Source: Merluccius polli (lineage: Eukaryota > Chordata > Actinopteri > Gadiformes > Merlucciidae). Taken from it: 64,000 bases of DNA. The position numbers and the translations under genes are program-made. Where the stretch lies: the NCBI GenBank assembly GCA_030340625.1, contig JAOPHQ010004308.1:51001-115000 (forward strand), in the 5' to 3' direction. Below, one piece after another: positions 1-14,021 of this stretch (position 1 is the stretch's first letter; every line of letters starts with the position of its first letter). The notes beneath the pieces were generated by a model, which was not told the DNA's origin, did no database searches, and worked only from the letters and a program-made list of their open reading frames with translations.

Positions 1-120
1 CGTGCGCTGAAGTGGCGTATTTTGCTGCCTTTCATGCTAAGCGCTCATAAGCCCGGTCTCCTTTCTCGAATGTCTCAGAGACAATCCAGCCCATTGTAGC
101 TCAAGACAACCTCCATAACA

Positions 121-361
121 CAGAGAGAGACAAGAGGAGAGAGAGGAGGAGGAGGAGAAGGAGGAGGAGAGGGGAGAGGGGGAGAGAAAATGTGTGCATG
201 AGAGACTGTGTATACATATAGATATAGAGAGAGAGAGACGGTAGAGAGAGTATGCTGCCCTACAATTGAATGTCAAAGTTGGGGGCAAAAAAGTTGAGGA
301 GGAGGAGGAGGAGGAGGAGGAGGAGGAGGAGGAGGAGGAGGAGGAGGAGGAGGAGGAGGAG
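121..361. repeat. GA/GGA-rich simple repeats
   Basis: Purine-rich GA and AGG units at 121-186, then a near-perfect AGG triplet array at 295-361. Confidence 0.9.
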
Positions 362-686
362 TGCAGAATGAGGGATATAATGCACATTAAAGATTTAAAG
401 GGAGTGCGGAGCGGATGGCGAGAGACTGTCACCAGCCAATGGTGGCTGACCTGTACTCTGCATGTGTCATGCCTGGCGCCTTATGGCCTTCCTCACATCA
501 CTGTGAAGAGCACATATCCATATCGCACATTTTGAATATTGAATAAGTCTTATATAACATGAATAAGAATAGATTCAAAACAGGCCCCTACAGAGCGTTT
601 TCTGTTAGTCCAGTACTATGCTAATACTATTGAAACAGAGCCGAGATGATTTACTTGATACGTGTGAATACATTAAAGTGAAACAG

Positions 687-788
<102 letters not shown>

Positions 789-3700
789 TATTTCAAAATA
801 AAAATGCAATACCAAAGCATGACCTTTACACATTTTTGTGCAGCCTCCAGTGATTTTCACCCTCAGTGGGAGAAAGAAAAAAAAAATCACAAGAGTTGTG
901 GGATTAAATTACCTGCACATTTCTTATGCTGAATACACAGTGGGTATTGTGAGGACTGGACCCATGCTGTGGACGCCAGATGTGGAGATGGACACAGATG
1001 TGGAGATGGACACTGCTGGTCTCCAGTGAAAGCCAGCACTGTGGCGATTCGTCTATACAAGTTACATTACGTCATCTCTCCTACTGTACACATCTGACTG
1101 CCGTCTCAGGGAAGCTCGTCCGGTCCAGACTCCTGGCGCATAAATCCATAGTAATAAATAATGAACGAGTAATATATGAATATCCGGTAGTATAACTCTA
1201 GCGTGAGCTATGGCGTGAGTAGACATACGAGCAGATAAGATCATCTTCGCTGATATATATCCCGATAAAAAATATTGAACAACACGTTTGCATAAGAGCT
1301 TGCAGTTTTTTTTTTGAGAGCGATGGAAAATGTGTCCTCTCCGAACGTGACTTCTGTTTTTAGCACGTATCACGTTATGGATCGCAGCGCTTTACTATGC
1401 AGCTATACTATGTCGTTTCTGGCGAGCGTATATCGGACGCAGAATGGTAAATAAAGCACAAACAAACACCCTCTCTCTCTCTTCGGGTCACGGGACGCTA
1501 CGTGGTACAGAAATACCATCGCTCATATCGAGTTGAATGCATCCATTGGGCATCCGATGAATAAACACAGCATGTATGTACGTACGTGGCACGGCATCAT
1601 GGGACGGCATGCGAGCGGACGCCCTTGAGGGGCGGGTACGTATGCGTAAGCATGCAGATATATCATTGATGGCACCCTAAATCATCGCCACCACCACCGC
1701 GGATGCAGCAGTCACGGCATACCGTGTTATCCCTGATTGCATGCACTGCGTCCCCGGTTAAATAATTGATGGCCGGTCCATTAAAAGCTGGATGACTCTT
1801 CTGTGTTCAGCACATCCTCACCACCACCACTACAACAACAACTACTACTACTACAACTACTACTGCTGCTGCAGCTGCTGCTACTACCACCACCACACTG
1901 GTAATGGCTGAAGGCAAGACCACATCTTCTCAGCTGGTCCTTTGTTAGGAGTTATTTACATAAGACCGGCACATGCACTTTCATTAATACGGAAGTGGTG
2001 TTCATGACCACCGTACACTGTTAAATGCGCCACCGTCATTTAAAGGTTTTGCATTACTGTAGTGTAGAAATGCCCAGCCAGTCTGTGCCTTGATTAATAC
2101 AAACTGGAAGGAAATAGCCTCAGAAGACCACAGTCAAGACAACCTAGCCACCTTGAAATCCCATTTAAATCCTCGTCATTTCTACATAATTACCCTATCT
2201 GGAGGACAGTATGAAAATGACACCTGATAATATCCATCTTAGAAACTTAAGTAGGTGATCAGATGTGCTGCCATTGGGTAAGCTGGATCCCAGTTGGGCC
2301 ATTGGGTGGCTGAATCCCAGTTAGGGCCAGCCCTGGACTGAAGAGCATTACCACACTGTCACTAAGCCCACAGAGGTCACTAAGCACTGCACAGTCCACA
2401 GCATAGCTTTATCTGATACCCGCAGGTCTGACAGGGGCACACAGCCCACCTTTAGCCACGCCGACAACATTAGTGAATTTATTCTGCTCCTTTCTGACCT
2501 TTATGCCAAACATTCAGATTCAAGCAGCAGTAGGAGGACACTAGTTGGAGAACAGCATCCTCTCTGTCTCTGTTTAAGGGGTAATAGGGAGATATTACCA
2601 TATCCCGTTTTTTGTCCCACTGAGCTAACCAAAAGCCGCTCTATCTTGGGTTCGGTCAACGCATTTAGAGCTTGTTTTTTTTTTTTTTCGGTCAATGCAT
2701 TTGAGCCCTCATCTTAAGCTGAGTCAGAGGCAGTAAAGCTGCAGGCCAGTAGTGTTACTACTAGCGGCTGCGGGGATTGCCAGGGTGTGCTAACAAACCG
2801 GCAACGACAACAAGAAAATATTGACTTGGGGGAAAAAAGAAAGACTGAAGTGGTGGAGGAGGCGCCCACAGCGCAGCCCACAGATGCTAAGTTCAAGGGG
2901 AAATGTGCGATGTACACGTGTTGCCTCAAAACAGGGGGGGGGGGGGGGGGGAAGCGCCCCTTTTGCATTGAAATGCATTGGAGGAGAGTTTCCCCCCCCC
3001 CCCACCCCCCCCCGAGCGCCTCGCTGGGGTCCACCAAGCTGGGAGAGGCGGGGAGGCACTCTGGCTGAGAAAGCAATCCTAGTAGATATATGATAATGGC
3101 CCTACTGCTTGGAGAAGGCCATTTATAAATAGCCCAGGACAGCCCTAATACCCTGGCTCCATATTAACAGCAGTACTGGGCTGTTGCTCTGGCACAGGGA
3201 GCCAGGAAACGAGCAGGTGATTACCAAACACCACTACCAACACATACACACCTGCACGCACACACACCCAGCGGCAGACCGAGGTGGCGTCGTTCTGTGA
3301 AGGGTAGGGAGAAGTGTGACACCAGCGGATGTGCGGTTTGATCTAGTCCACCAAGTAGATACTGGGGACTGGCAGCAATGTCACAATACAATATCATCAC
3401 AACACGTGTGCCAATATACGTCACGCCAGCCACGTGACTTCAAAGAGGAACAACACCTGAAACTAATGACTGGTGCATATGAAGGTAATTCAGCAAATTC
3501 AATTAAAATGTGAGAAATGCAATGCGTGCACATTTTCATTTAATAGCTTCGTCTATTTGAACATTTTGAAATCCGTGATTTCAAAACTAATGCTCTTACA
3601 AATTAAATGTGGTACAAGCATGCAGTTTGAACCACAAACCACACAATAACATGGAGCTGATGTCCAGATATCCAGTGTTTCTTCTGCTGATGAGCAAAAT

Positions 3701-4665
3701 AAACACTGCATCATTCAGTCTGTGTATTGATAAGGTTATTAGATTATCTGGATTTAGTAGGAGGATAACTTAATTTGATTATAATAATTTCATACATTGC
3801 CCATTGTTGGGACAACAAAACACAGTTGATGCAATAATATGATGCGTATGGCTGTAGGACTGAGAGCAAGGTTAATCTACCTCTCACAAGACAAAAATAG
3901 ACGTTTATGACCTAAAAATGAAATAAAACCTAATATCACTAGGGAAGTCAACCTGGTGATGATTTATACTTGATGCTCTTAGCAATTGGCAATCAGGCCT
4001 TTCCTGTCTGTAATGGATTTGACTTTGTCCTCATTGTCCTCATTGTCCGCGATTACCGAGAACTGACTAAATGGGAAAAATGTGTTGTGGGTGACATTAA
4101 AGGCAATGACAAAACAAAAGGAGGAAAAAAAATACAATAAATAAGCTTAGTGATGCTTTCGTAGTCAAGCCCTACCTCGGGTCTCTTGAGGTAAACAGAG
4201 GTCAAATGTCTTCAAAGAATTCGATAAATAATTAAACCGGTACTCAAGAGTAAGCCAGCCAAATTCCCACACCAAAAAACACTCACAAATTTACCAGCAA
4301 GGCCGCCGGGCTGGCAGTGCGATGAAGCCTATCGAGTCACTGCCCCTCCCAGCCATCTGATTTTATGCCCCAATCCCTCTCTGTTGAAACCTGCCTGCCC
4401 GCCTGCGAGTCTGCCAGCCACCAGATCAAAGGGACGCACTTCCAGAGCCACAGTTTCCCAGCTATGCATCACAGTACACTGTCATCGCATAATCAGCGTC
4501 GCATACTGTAGTCAGTGGACTGGCATGGTGGAAAACAGGGCCTACTTAATATTTGGGGTCTTCCCCCGAGTGCGGCAAGGACCGGAGAGACGCATTAACA
4601 AAGGGTAAATCTCAGGAAGGTCCATGTGTGCATTTCAATGTTCAATTTCAATTTCAATTTCTTAC

Positions 4666-7600
4666 CTGAATTTCCCAACTGTTTGTAAAACCTATATTCC
4701 AGATGGAGTTGCGGCGCCCGGGACTTAATAGGTTCCTGAAAGAGACGGAGAGAGAAGGAGAAGAGTGCATTAGAAACATTATACAGCGTTGATTGTGGAG
4801 CCCTCAATGCCGAGTCAGGCTCAATTTATCTCCGATGTCCTGCTGAGGGCTGACCAGCGCCGAGGGCTTGGCTCGCCTCTATGACTTTCACTACCGCCAT
4901 TTGTCTCGTTCACAAACCCAAAAGCTTTTTTCTAGAAGGGAAGAGAAAGCCACCGATGCCGACTGGAACCATCTGAACAGAAGCAGACTTGTTGAACTGG
5001 CCTACCTCAAATGAATAGTGTAGGTGAAGTAAAACTATCTTGTAATAAAGTCTCATCTTGGATGACATTTTGTCAGGAATAACTCAACAATAGTCATTAC
5101 ATCTGGGACTGTTTATACGACATACTAAAAAGGATGTTTAGAAATGATACGATGACAAATTGCTATGATTATGGGAACTGTATGTTAAGTGAGTACATCT
5201 TGTTTAATGCCTGATGAAGACTTTTTGGGGTCAGAAATGTGCAACAGAATAAGCAGTTGGGCGCATGCCGAGCGCGGGGCTATTGTGAAGACGGGTCTAG
5301 TGATAGTGCTGTCTAGGACATATTGTACACGTCTGGCTGCAGCTTTGCAACCTAAAATGTAATCTAATTAACCCTGGTCCCACGATAACAAGTCCGCTGG
5401 CGGTGGCGGAAAAAAAAGAAAATGTATGAGCCCAGTGTAATACTTTTCCTTAATCTTCATACAGGCTTTGGCGCAGCCAATACTAAAGCCCCTTTTCTCA
5501 TAATTGCAGCAGACCGACTCTTGTCAAACGGATACTGCTGCTCTCATTTGTGTGTTGATTTGCTCCATATTTTCTTTTTTCAAACTGCGGCTCATGTGCT
5601 TACATGGGTTTCCCAGGGTGCTCTGGTTTCCCCTCCACCTACCAAGTGATACATGAACTGAATGGGATGCTCAGCAAGCCTTTCTTGTTTTAAACACATG
5701 TTAAACAAATAAAATACGAATATTATAGTTGAATGATATATAGGATAATAAACATTGCTTCACGTTGCGTTTCCCTTTCCAAAGTCTGCAGAGACCGTTG
5801 ATAATGCTTGGCTTGTATTGCATGTAATACAATGCAGCCCTTGCTCAAATTACATATGCTGTTGAAAGGCAGCTAAGCTGACATATAGACTCCATTAGGC
5901 CATTAGTCAACCAGCAGGCATCGTCTTGGCGAGAGCATTAAGGAGCGTACTTTAGGGTGAAACACACTCAAAGCAATGGGGGACAGCCTGTCTGGTTGGT
6001 CAGTTTAGACACAGCCAAAACTTGACACAACCAAAAACCTCCCACTGAGTCAAAACATCAACATGGCAGTGGTGGCATTGGGAGAAAAAAAGAGGAAAGA
6101 AAAACGTGACCCCAAAAGAGTCACAGGGTGGCTAATGGCCCCGCTAAGCTCTACACAGGTCCACACGACGTTGATGGATATATGACCCGATGGGTTCAGC
6201 ATGGTCAGAGCAGTCAGGGAATATGAGCGAGAGAGCGAGAACCGCACACAGGGAAGTGGAGCAGGGTGGCGGTGGTGGAGGAGGAGGAAGTCACATGACC
6301 GGCCTTGAAAGGCAGGGCGGGGCGCCCCGGAGTGACGTCATCTGCCTGCTATGTGAACTAAAGCGCATGTCACGCAAGTCAGGCCACGTTGGGGAGGAGG
6401 GAGGGAGAGGAGGATGCTGGGTGAAAATATATAAATAATGAATCAAAACAGATGGCACCAAACCACAAGGACCTTCTAAAACAGCTTACAGTGGAAAAAC
6501 AGAGGCTTATGGCAGCTTTACGCATTTAGACTCGGCTCATCTTGCGGCTGACCAGGGCTATAGATGCGTAAATGGCCGCGCTCTGGCCCAGCAAGTGTGG
6601 GACGTTTTATCCTCCTGTAGAACGAGGATTCATCTGGGCCCAGGCAGCTGAACAGTTAAACTCACAATGTGATGGTCGGGGTGCTATGTCTTGCAACATA
6701 CGATTTAAACATCAAGATCATAAAGATGCTGCTCAGGCTGTGAAGGACACTTACAGGAAACCTGCGCAATTCTGATGATTTTAATCTGAAACGTATGTAG
6801 CTTCAATTATTTCTAGAAGATGTAATATAGGATATAGACATTGCTAGCAAACATCTGAACGATATGAATATGAATATAATACTACTCAAACTTGGACTTT
6901 CATCACCATAGCGCCATACTAAGGAAATAACATGTTTTAGTGTGAAAACTGTAAGCGGCAGGGGAGTACAACGGCAGTCAACACCATTTCGATGACTAGA
7001 AGTACAAGAGGTACAAGATAACAATGTGTAAAATCACTCTTTACAACTTTCTTTTATCAATAGAAAGACTTTATAGGCTACCGATTCTAATAAGGTCACA
7101 GTAGAGCCACGCGGTGCGAGCCTCTGCAGTCATATATGGAGCAGGGTCTATGGCTGGTGGGCTGGCCCGCCTCCAGGCCTGGCGTCTGGTGCAGCTGACC
7201 CACGGGCCAGAAGAGCCCTTCACCTGCTGCTGCCGCAGTCCGCTCTCACACTCAGCTGCTCGCACTATAGCAACTAGCAAGGTGTCTCCAAAATGTGTGT
7301 GAGGACCCAAAGTGGGTCACAGCGGGCCTATTCTTGGTCGGTCACTTTGTGAAAACCTGTACAAGCAATGTTTATCTCAATATTTATGGGCCATATGGGT
7401 TGTTGACGTCGGCTTATTGAGCTTCTTAAAAAGAGGCAGTCATGTAAAAGGAGACTTTTGGAAGAAAAACAAAACCTAATGCACACTAGTTTGTGAATCT
7501 TGTTGATAAGAAAACAGTTTGGGGAATGGGTGTAAAAAACAACGGTCTGTACCATTTCAAGTATCCTTGATTAGTATGCCACAGGGCTCGGTAAGCCACT

Positions 7601-8326
7601 GGCAGCATATATCATCATGTCACGCAGATTAGATGGTCGTTTCTATAATTTAACCTGTAGTGACCTTCGCAGACCTGCGCAAAAGCTCCCAAGATACCCC
7701 AGCGACTGGCTGGGATTAATCATCTCTACAATCTGATGTTTTCCAGAATAAATCTCATCTCTGTCCCGCCACAGCTCACAGCCCTCACATTTGGCTCCGG
7801 CGAACATCAGAATGAATAAACAACCGCAAGGAAAAAGATAAGCGGGTCGGGTGCAACCAAACGTGTGACAAAGAAAAAAAAGGTTAGGCGAGGGGACGCA
7901 ATCTCCATTAGCCGACATCGGATTGAAGACCCTGGAGATGTGTGGGAAATGTGACTCCTAGCTGCCCTTGAAAAGTGCACAGTAGGCATTATAACCAGTG
8001 GTCTTTCAATATCGCACACATAAATATTAATGGTGAAAATGCAATAACCAATAACGGTACATTGCTACTGAAACTCACAAAAAAAATAAAAATAATAACA
8101 AGTCCGGCTGGTCTAAAAAGATGATCAATGACCTGGATGCTGCGATCGCCCAGCCAAAAGTAAATAGCTTGTTGTTTTGACCCTCATCTAGAAAGGCTTC
8201 AGAGACAGAGACTGTGGAGAGGTGTTGGTCTGTGTGGCAACGCAAGGGGAACTGACCTAGTATTATGTATGTGGCCCAGAATAGGCCATGACCTTTGCCT
8301 GACTATTTGTGTGGTAAGAGGAGGGG

Positions 8327-8376
<50 letters not shown>

Positions 8377-8593
8377 GTCTGAGTTTGAGTGTTTCTCTCT
8401 CTCTCCCTCTCTCCCCCCCTCTGAAGGCCATCTTTATAACCAGAGGTGTGTGTGGTTGGAGGGTGGTGTCGGGAGGGAAGTGGTGTGAGCAACAGCTGGC
8501 CGGTGTCCAGCGCCCTTCTCCCGTTTCAGTTCAGATATAGAGACCCAGATGAAACCATCAGCTGCCCCAGTCACCCCCCCCCCCACCCCCACC

Positions 8594-8653
<60 letters not shown>

Positions 8654-11600
8654 AAGAAATCAGAGGCCATTGACTTGGAAAGGATCGCAGGGACACTTCC
8701 TGATGTATCATGTACAGAGGACGTCCATACAGGTCTTTAAAAAGGCATCCCCCTGGGGTGTCACACAACATGGCTGCCAGGGAAAAGGATTTCGTCATGT
8801 ACAATTATAATCTCTAAATAACTTAAATAATGTGTAAATATGGTTTTATGGATTTCTGTGTGTGTGTGTTTTAAAGTCACTATAGGCAGTAGAGGTGCCA
8901 CACTGGCTTTCTAAGAGCCGCGGCCAAATTCTATGGCAATCGTATTTCCGTTGTAAGAGCCAAGGTATTAGGGAACAGCAGCGGCGTTTCTCTGCGTTCA
9001 CGTTCAACAGTTGGGCTCGCTCGCTCCAACATGCCCAACTCAGCTGCTAGCCGGAGGAAGAGCCCACAACTCAAGTCGTCCATGAGTGACAGAGCCAGGC
9101 TTTCCTCCCCTTTCAGGCGCAGTAGGGCAGAGTCAGCGCCGCTCACACTCTGGTTCACCCTTAGCTTCGCATGAGTTCAAACTTTCTGTTCAAAATTGAC
9201 ATTTAGAGTAAACATTAGATTGTATGATTGTGTCTTTTATGAGTTTAGCCTAAACGATGGATTGATTGGCTATTGAACACACTTCCCAAAATACCACCAT
9301 CTCATTTTTACCTGGTAATTCTGACTCAGCAAAAACATACACAAAGCATGTCAACAAGGTGGGTCATATAGCATAGCTGGAGAACCGAATAGTATCTGAC
9401 CTGAAGCCTAAAAATGTTGCCCTGAACTGGTTTGTATAACATGGCGTGAGTATCGAGGGTAACTCCTACGGACTCGCCAATGGAAAATATGACTAGTGGC
9501 TTGCCATGAACCAGGAAGTACGCTAAGTCTTCAATTACATGTGCACTGCTGGCCCACACCCTGCGTCCAGCTATAAATCAATGCCTCGTGTGCAAAGTTA
9601 TAATTTACACCCATGTAGTCAAACACTGAACACTGACAATGTTGATCTTGCTTATCCATGCTACTTACTCCTGCTACAGCTACACCGACTTGCTGATTAA
9701 AATCAGTAAGATCTGCACCGGCACTACATCACAGCATTAGTGTGTGTACGTGTGTGCAGTGTGCACATATTCACATTATGCATCGGTCGGCTTTGATTTA
9801 TTAAATGTGGTTGAATTCGAAGGATTCGTCATTCGACCCGCCCTGCCTGCTCACCAGGAGGGCCCGGGAGAGGGGCACTTTAATTTCAGCGCCGGCCCGC
9901 CGCTAGAGATTGCATGCCCTCGCACTTGCTTCGCCGACTATGGCCTTGCAGCGCGGAGACCGGCTGCAGGCTGCTGAGCTAGCCTGCAACCAGAGCCGCT
10001 TATCATGCTTCAGGGGAGAGGAAGAGAAGGAGGCAAGATACGCCAACTCAGATTTCCTGCAGTCAGACGCTCACACAAGTGACCACAGCGTGAGGCACTC
10101 TGCAATCATACTCATAGGCAGTCTCACTTTGCCTCTCTCCCCGTATCAGCAGGTAACCCTGTGGTTTTATAAGGTGTCATTAGGACCTAGGGGGCGGGTT
10201 GAGCTTTGCTCACAACTATAAAAGTGTTTTAGGTCAACAACGCGAGATACCGGCAACACACACACAAGCACGCACTTCTCTCTGCATTAAAATGGCTGCC
10301 CCTCAATGCATACAGTATACTCCACCATACATATTGTTAATTTCTATAAACTCAGTTGTGAGCTTCAAGGTCATTTCACCCCTCCCCTCCCCCACACTCC
10401 CCGTCTCTATCCTGCTGCCATGAGCAGGTTGTACGGTTAAAGTCCCTGCAGTAGTAGGAATCACTCATCACTCTCCGCCTCCTCCCACATCCAGCTGACA
10501 CTATGGCTACTAGCCACCGCCGGAGCGGTCAATCGCTGCCACAGCAACAGGCCCAATCCGAGCCCACCGCCGGATCATTACTTCTTACATGTAATCCCAG
10601 CCTCACAGTCGGCGCGATTCACAGCCACCGCCTATCTGGGTCCACCAATGAACGACTTCAGTGCTCCTCATTGCAAATGGGCTACAGACAAAAGTCAAGG
10701 CTAGAGCAATTATAACCACGCCTCTTATCTTCCACGGGTGGATTGCAGGCGATGACAGGTGAAAATGGATTTGTTGAAGTCGCAGTGCACAAAGGATATA
10801 TTGGATGGGAGTGATTGTGTGTAATCTCCACACCTCAAGCAAACACAAGGACTAGGTCAAGAAGGACTGGATGACCTCAGCCAGCATTACCCCCGAAGCG
10901 AGAGTCAATACAAGGAGAAGGAGCGAGGCTGTGATCAGCAGAGGCCATAAAAACAACTAATGTAGATATGTTTAATGGAAAAAATGATTGCATGTGTGAG
11001 GAGCGGTTGCATTGTCATTTCCTTGTTCAACTTGAGTGTTTTTTGTGATCATGCTCGGATGGCGTACATGGGCGGGTGATTGAATACGTGCGTTTTTATG
11101 TGTTGCGTGTTGTGTGGAGGTGTTCCACATTAAGCCAGAAGCGTGTGACCGCAGCGTGTCGGCGTTTCATTAAGACACCGGGATCTCCCCATGGGAGCGA
11201 AGCCTACAGTCTCTCTGCAGCCTCCATCACACAGGCGCTTGTCAGGGCAGAGAAGGCGCCCAGCTGAAGCAAAGACTGAACTACTGTGTGTCGACCGAGC
11301 CGGCTAACAAAGAAGACCTTTCAGAGCTCGGCGGTCTCTCCCTCTCGCTCTCCCTTCCTCCTCCCCTCTCGCGTGCTTCCAGATGCTGTAATGAAGGCTG
11401 CGCCCGGGCCTACTCTACATCTGCGTGGCCGCTAGCACATGCTGGTGCAGGGTGACACGGCTAGTGACCTTTGTCCCGGGTCCAATCGCTGTAATATCGG
11501 GGTAATAAAGATGTTATTACAACGCCACAGTACAACGACAAAAAAATGCATAGACACTTAAAATATAAATACTACCGACCAACATTTGGACATCCATGTT

Positions 11601-14021
11601 GTGGGCTAAACAAAGAGGAAGTAGAACCGAGCACCACAGTTACTGGTAAACAGGTCATTCATAGGCTATGTGAACACAGCCTTACTGATGTTGTATTACT
11701 GAGCAAGGGAGTGCATACTATAACAAGTCTTTACAATTATAACTATTATCTAATGTATTTCATTGAAGAAAAACATATTTGTGATTGTTTGTTGTTCTGA
11801 CACATGGGCATTGTATACAGAATACAGTATAAATACTCAACAAAATACAAAGTAACAGCAGTCCATCACCCAAAAAAACAGGTATTTCAGCCTGGCTAAT
11901 ACTAGTGAGCCTATACTGTTGGAATTGAATGATAAATGAATGTGGGTGAGGTGTTGCATGCGTCAGGCATGCACATAACAGGTGCTCCCAGATGAGCAGG
12001 CTTTACGCATGTCTTTACGTATGTGAACAGCCTCCCATGACAGGAGTGGCCCTACCGCCAGCCCGTGACATTCAAGGCTTCAAGTGGGGTGATCGACTCC
12101 CCGTCCAATAACCCCGCGTGAATCCGAATCAGAAGATTTTCTGAAGGGGCGTCGCTGCTTTGGAGAAAAACTGGGACCCCCACAGCAATTGACGAAACAC
12201 TGTTAACATTGTAGGTGTTCATTCACAACACTTGGGCTTGGCCCACACTGGGACACAAGATCCATGCAGCAATGTTTTGGTTCTTATGCCAGAGCCAGAT
12301 ATAGCTGGACATCATGGGGATAAAAATACCCAAACAGATGGGCGGGTGTACAGAAGGGAAGAGGTGTATATGGGGGGTGGGGGGGGCGGGGGGGCGGGGG
12401 GGTCCTTAGCACAACTAAGGATTTACATTTCTAAGTAGAAGAGAACTGCAATTACATCCCTAGGCTAAACTCTGCCTTTCCAAGTGGTGACCAAAGCCTT
12501 CAATGGGTGCCCGTTTAGAGATAATGACCTCCCTGGGAGATACAAATGTAAGTATAATCATACACAGACCATTGTGGCTGAGGAAGACATGACGCCAGGC
12601 ACCCACTGCTCTGTGCTTGTAGGCGCCGCCGGCTACTGCACAACAACTTAACTGGGGGCGAAGCCAGGCGAGGACTGCATCAAAAGGTGTGGTCACGGAA
12701 AAAAAATAAAAAGGAGAAGTCTGGTGGGCAAGTTAAGCTTTGATGCCGCTTGAAAATGTCTACAAAGCTCCAGGAAGGGGAACATTTAACGAAAGGCAAA
12801 AAGCGACCAGCGGAGAACATGCAAGCGCGAAACGCGAAGGAAGTAGAAACGCAGCTCAGTTGCTAGCCAACTTCCAGCTACCAATCAGAAGGCCTACAGC
12901 CCTGGCCATTTCATGTGGTTTATTACAGCGCTGTGTGCATGTTCCTTCACCAGTGAATCAACATTTTTCCATGCAAATAAAATGTTCGAGACCCACAAAA
13001 CCTAGCATGATCTCATCAAACGGACAAGATACACGACTGGTGGCTGTAGTCACCCAATTATACTGGCAAGTACAAGATTACACCTCACTTCCTTAGTCAC
13101 GTATATAAATGTACACAAGAAATGTACATAAAAATGCTCTAAAATAGCTTTTGTGGCTGGTTGAGAAAATGCTGCACATTGTTTCAAATACATATAAAAC
13201 TAAGCTAAGTCACACCACCGCCTGTCTCTCTCTCTGCAGACAAGCATGCCAGTGAATATAACTGAAAGGGTTTAATCCTCAGCCCAGTCTGGCTATATTG
13301 GTTTCTCCCTCTTTGATAAATACAAGCGCCGGTTGACTCATTAACCAATAACCACAAGTGAGACAGAGCAGAAGTGAAAAACTAATATTTGCTGGGAGTG
13401 AAGGGGTGTGTGAGGCCGTGGGGGAGGGGGGGGGGTGGCAACAGCTTTCGAATACTTCCTGTGTGATTTCTCGGGTCACAGAGTCAATCGCACTGGGGCA
13501 CTGTGCTGCTGCTCTGGGAAAGTGGACTTGATTAAAGTGGTCATGAGCAGCAAACAACCAAAAAAAAAAAAACCTCCTTGCATTCTTTTCATTACTTGCT
13601 GGAAGAAATGACAGCAGACAAAAACCAGATGAAGAATTAAAAGCTACTGCACTTTTTGCAGTCTCAGATTTAGAACAATGTTCGATATTGTGGTGGAAAC
13701 ACTCAAAACAGCTGCGGTGACGATGTGCATAAAAAAATAAAAACAGCCGGTCGAACCCATGTGCTTCTTATAGAGCACGTTGCCCTTCCTTACCAATTTG
13801 ATCGCCACATATTCATTAGTGTAGAGGTTCTTCCCCAGCCGCAGCTCTCCAAAGTTTCCACAGCCAATCTTTTTCCCCACGCGGAAGTTGGGGCCGACCA
13901 TAAGCACCCCGGAGTTGGTCCCTGAACTCCGGCCCCCATGTCCAGTCCTGCTGCCCGCCGCCTTAGACATCTTTTTCCCTTCCTCTGTCTCACCCTTGCC
14001 ACCTCTCTTGTCAAAATCCAT
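4666..14021 (-). CDS. csnk1g2: casein kinase I gamma-2, 5' coding part (first two coding exons)
   Basis: Membrane-associated Ser/Thr kinase of the CK1 family, acting in Wnt/LRP6 and vesicle-traffic signalling. Coding exons read on the minus strand are 13794-14021 (ATG to residue 76, donor gtaagg, phase 0) and 4666-4735 (residues 77-99 plus one base, acceptor ttcag, donor gtaag). The N-terminus begins [15 protein letters not shown], the gamma-2 signature that separates it from gamma-1 and gamma-3. The glycine loop IGCGNFGEL is at residues 52-60, the ATP lysine in VAIK is residue 75, and exon 3 encodes [20 protein letters not shown]. The start is the ATG opening MDF; the frame stays open upstream but that stretch is 5' UTR or intron, with a pyrimidine-rich acceptor possible near 14080. 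All remaining kinase exons and the palmitoylated C-terminus would lie left of base 1. Whether this is the teleost a or b copy cannot be decided here. Confidence 0.95.
6312..6435 (+). promoter_or_regulatory. promoter-like block inside the csnk1g2 intron
   Basis: A GC box (gggcgggg) at about 6315, a full CRE palindrome TGACGTCA at 6333-6340 and a TATATAAA box at 6428-6435 occur in that order on the plus strand, antisense to csnk1g2. No coding exon follows. It could drive a non-coding antisense RNA or be chance. Confidence 0.25.
8332..8649. repeat. two CA microsatellites
   Basis: CA tracts at 8332-8373 and 8597-8649, the first followed by TC-rich and the second preceded by C-rich sequence. Confidence 0.95.

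Larger units (their letters stand above)
4736..13793 (-). other. csnk1g2: csnk1g2 intron between its first two coding exons (9 kb)
   Basis: Intron bounded by the gtaagg donor at 13788-13793 and the ttcag acceptor at 4736-4740. It contains two CA microsatellites (8332-8373, 8597-8649), G-rich patches (12373-12402, 13420-13437) and a promoter-like block at 6312-6435. Blocks near 9800-10700 and 11080-11420 are richer in GC than their surroundings and might be regulatory. No nested coding exon was seen. Confidence 0.6.

Noticed and set aside
13644..13793. Continuation of the csnk1g2 frame past residue 76
   Set aside because: A gtaagg donor and the phase-0 match to the exon at 4666-4735 show this is intron.
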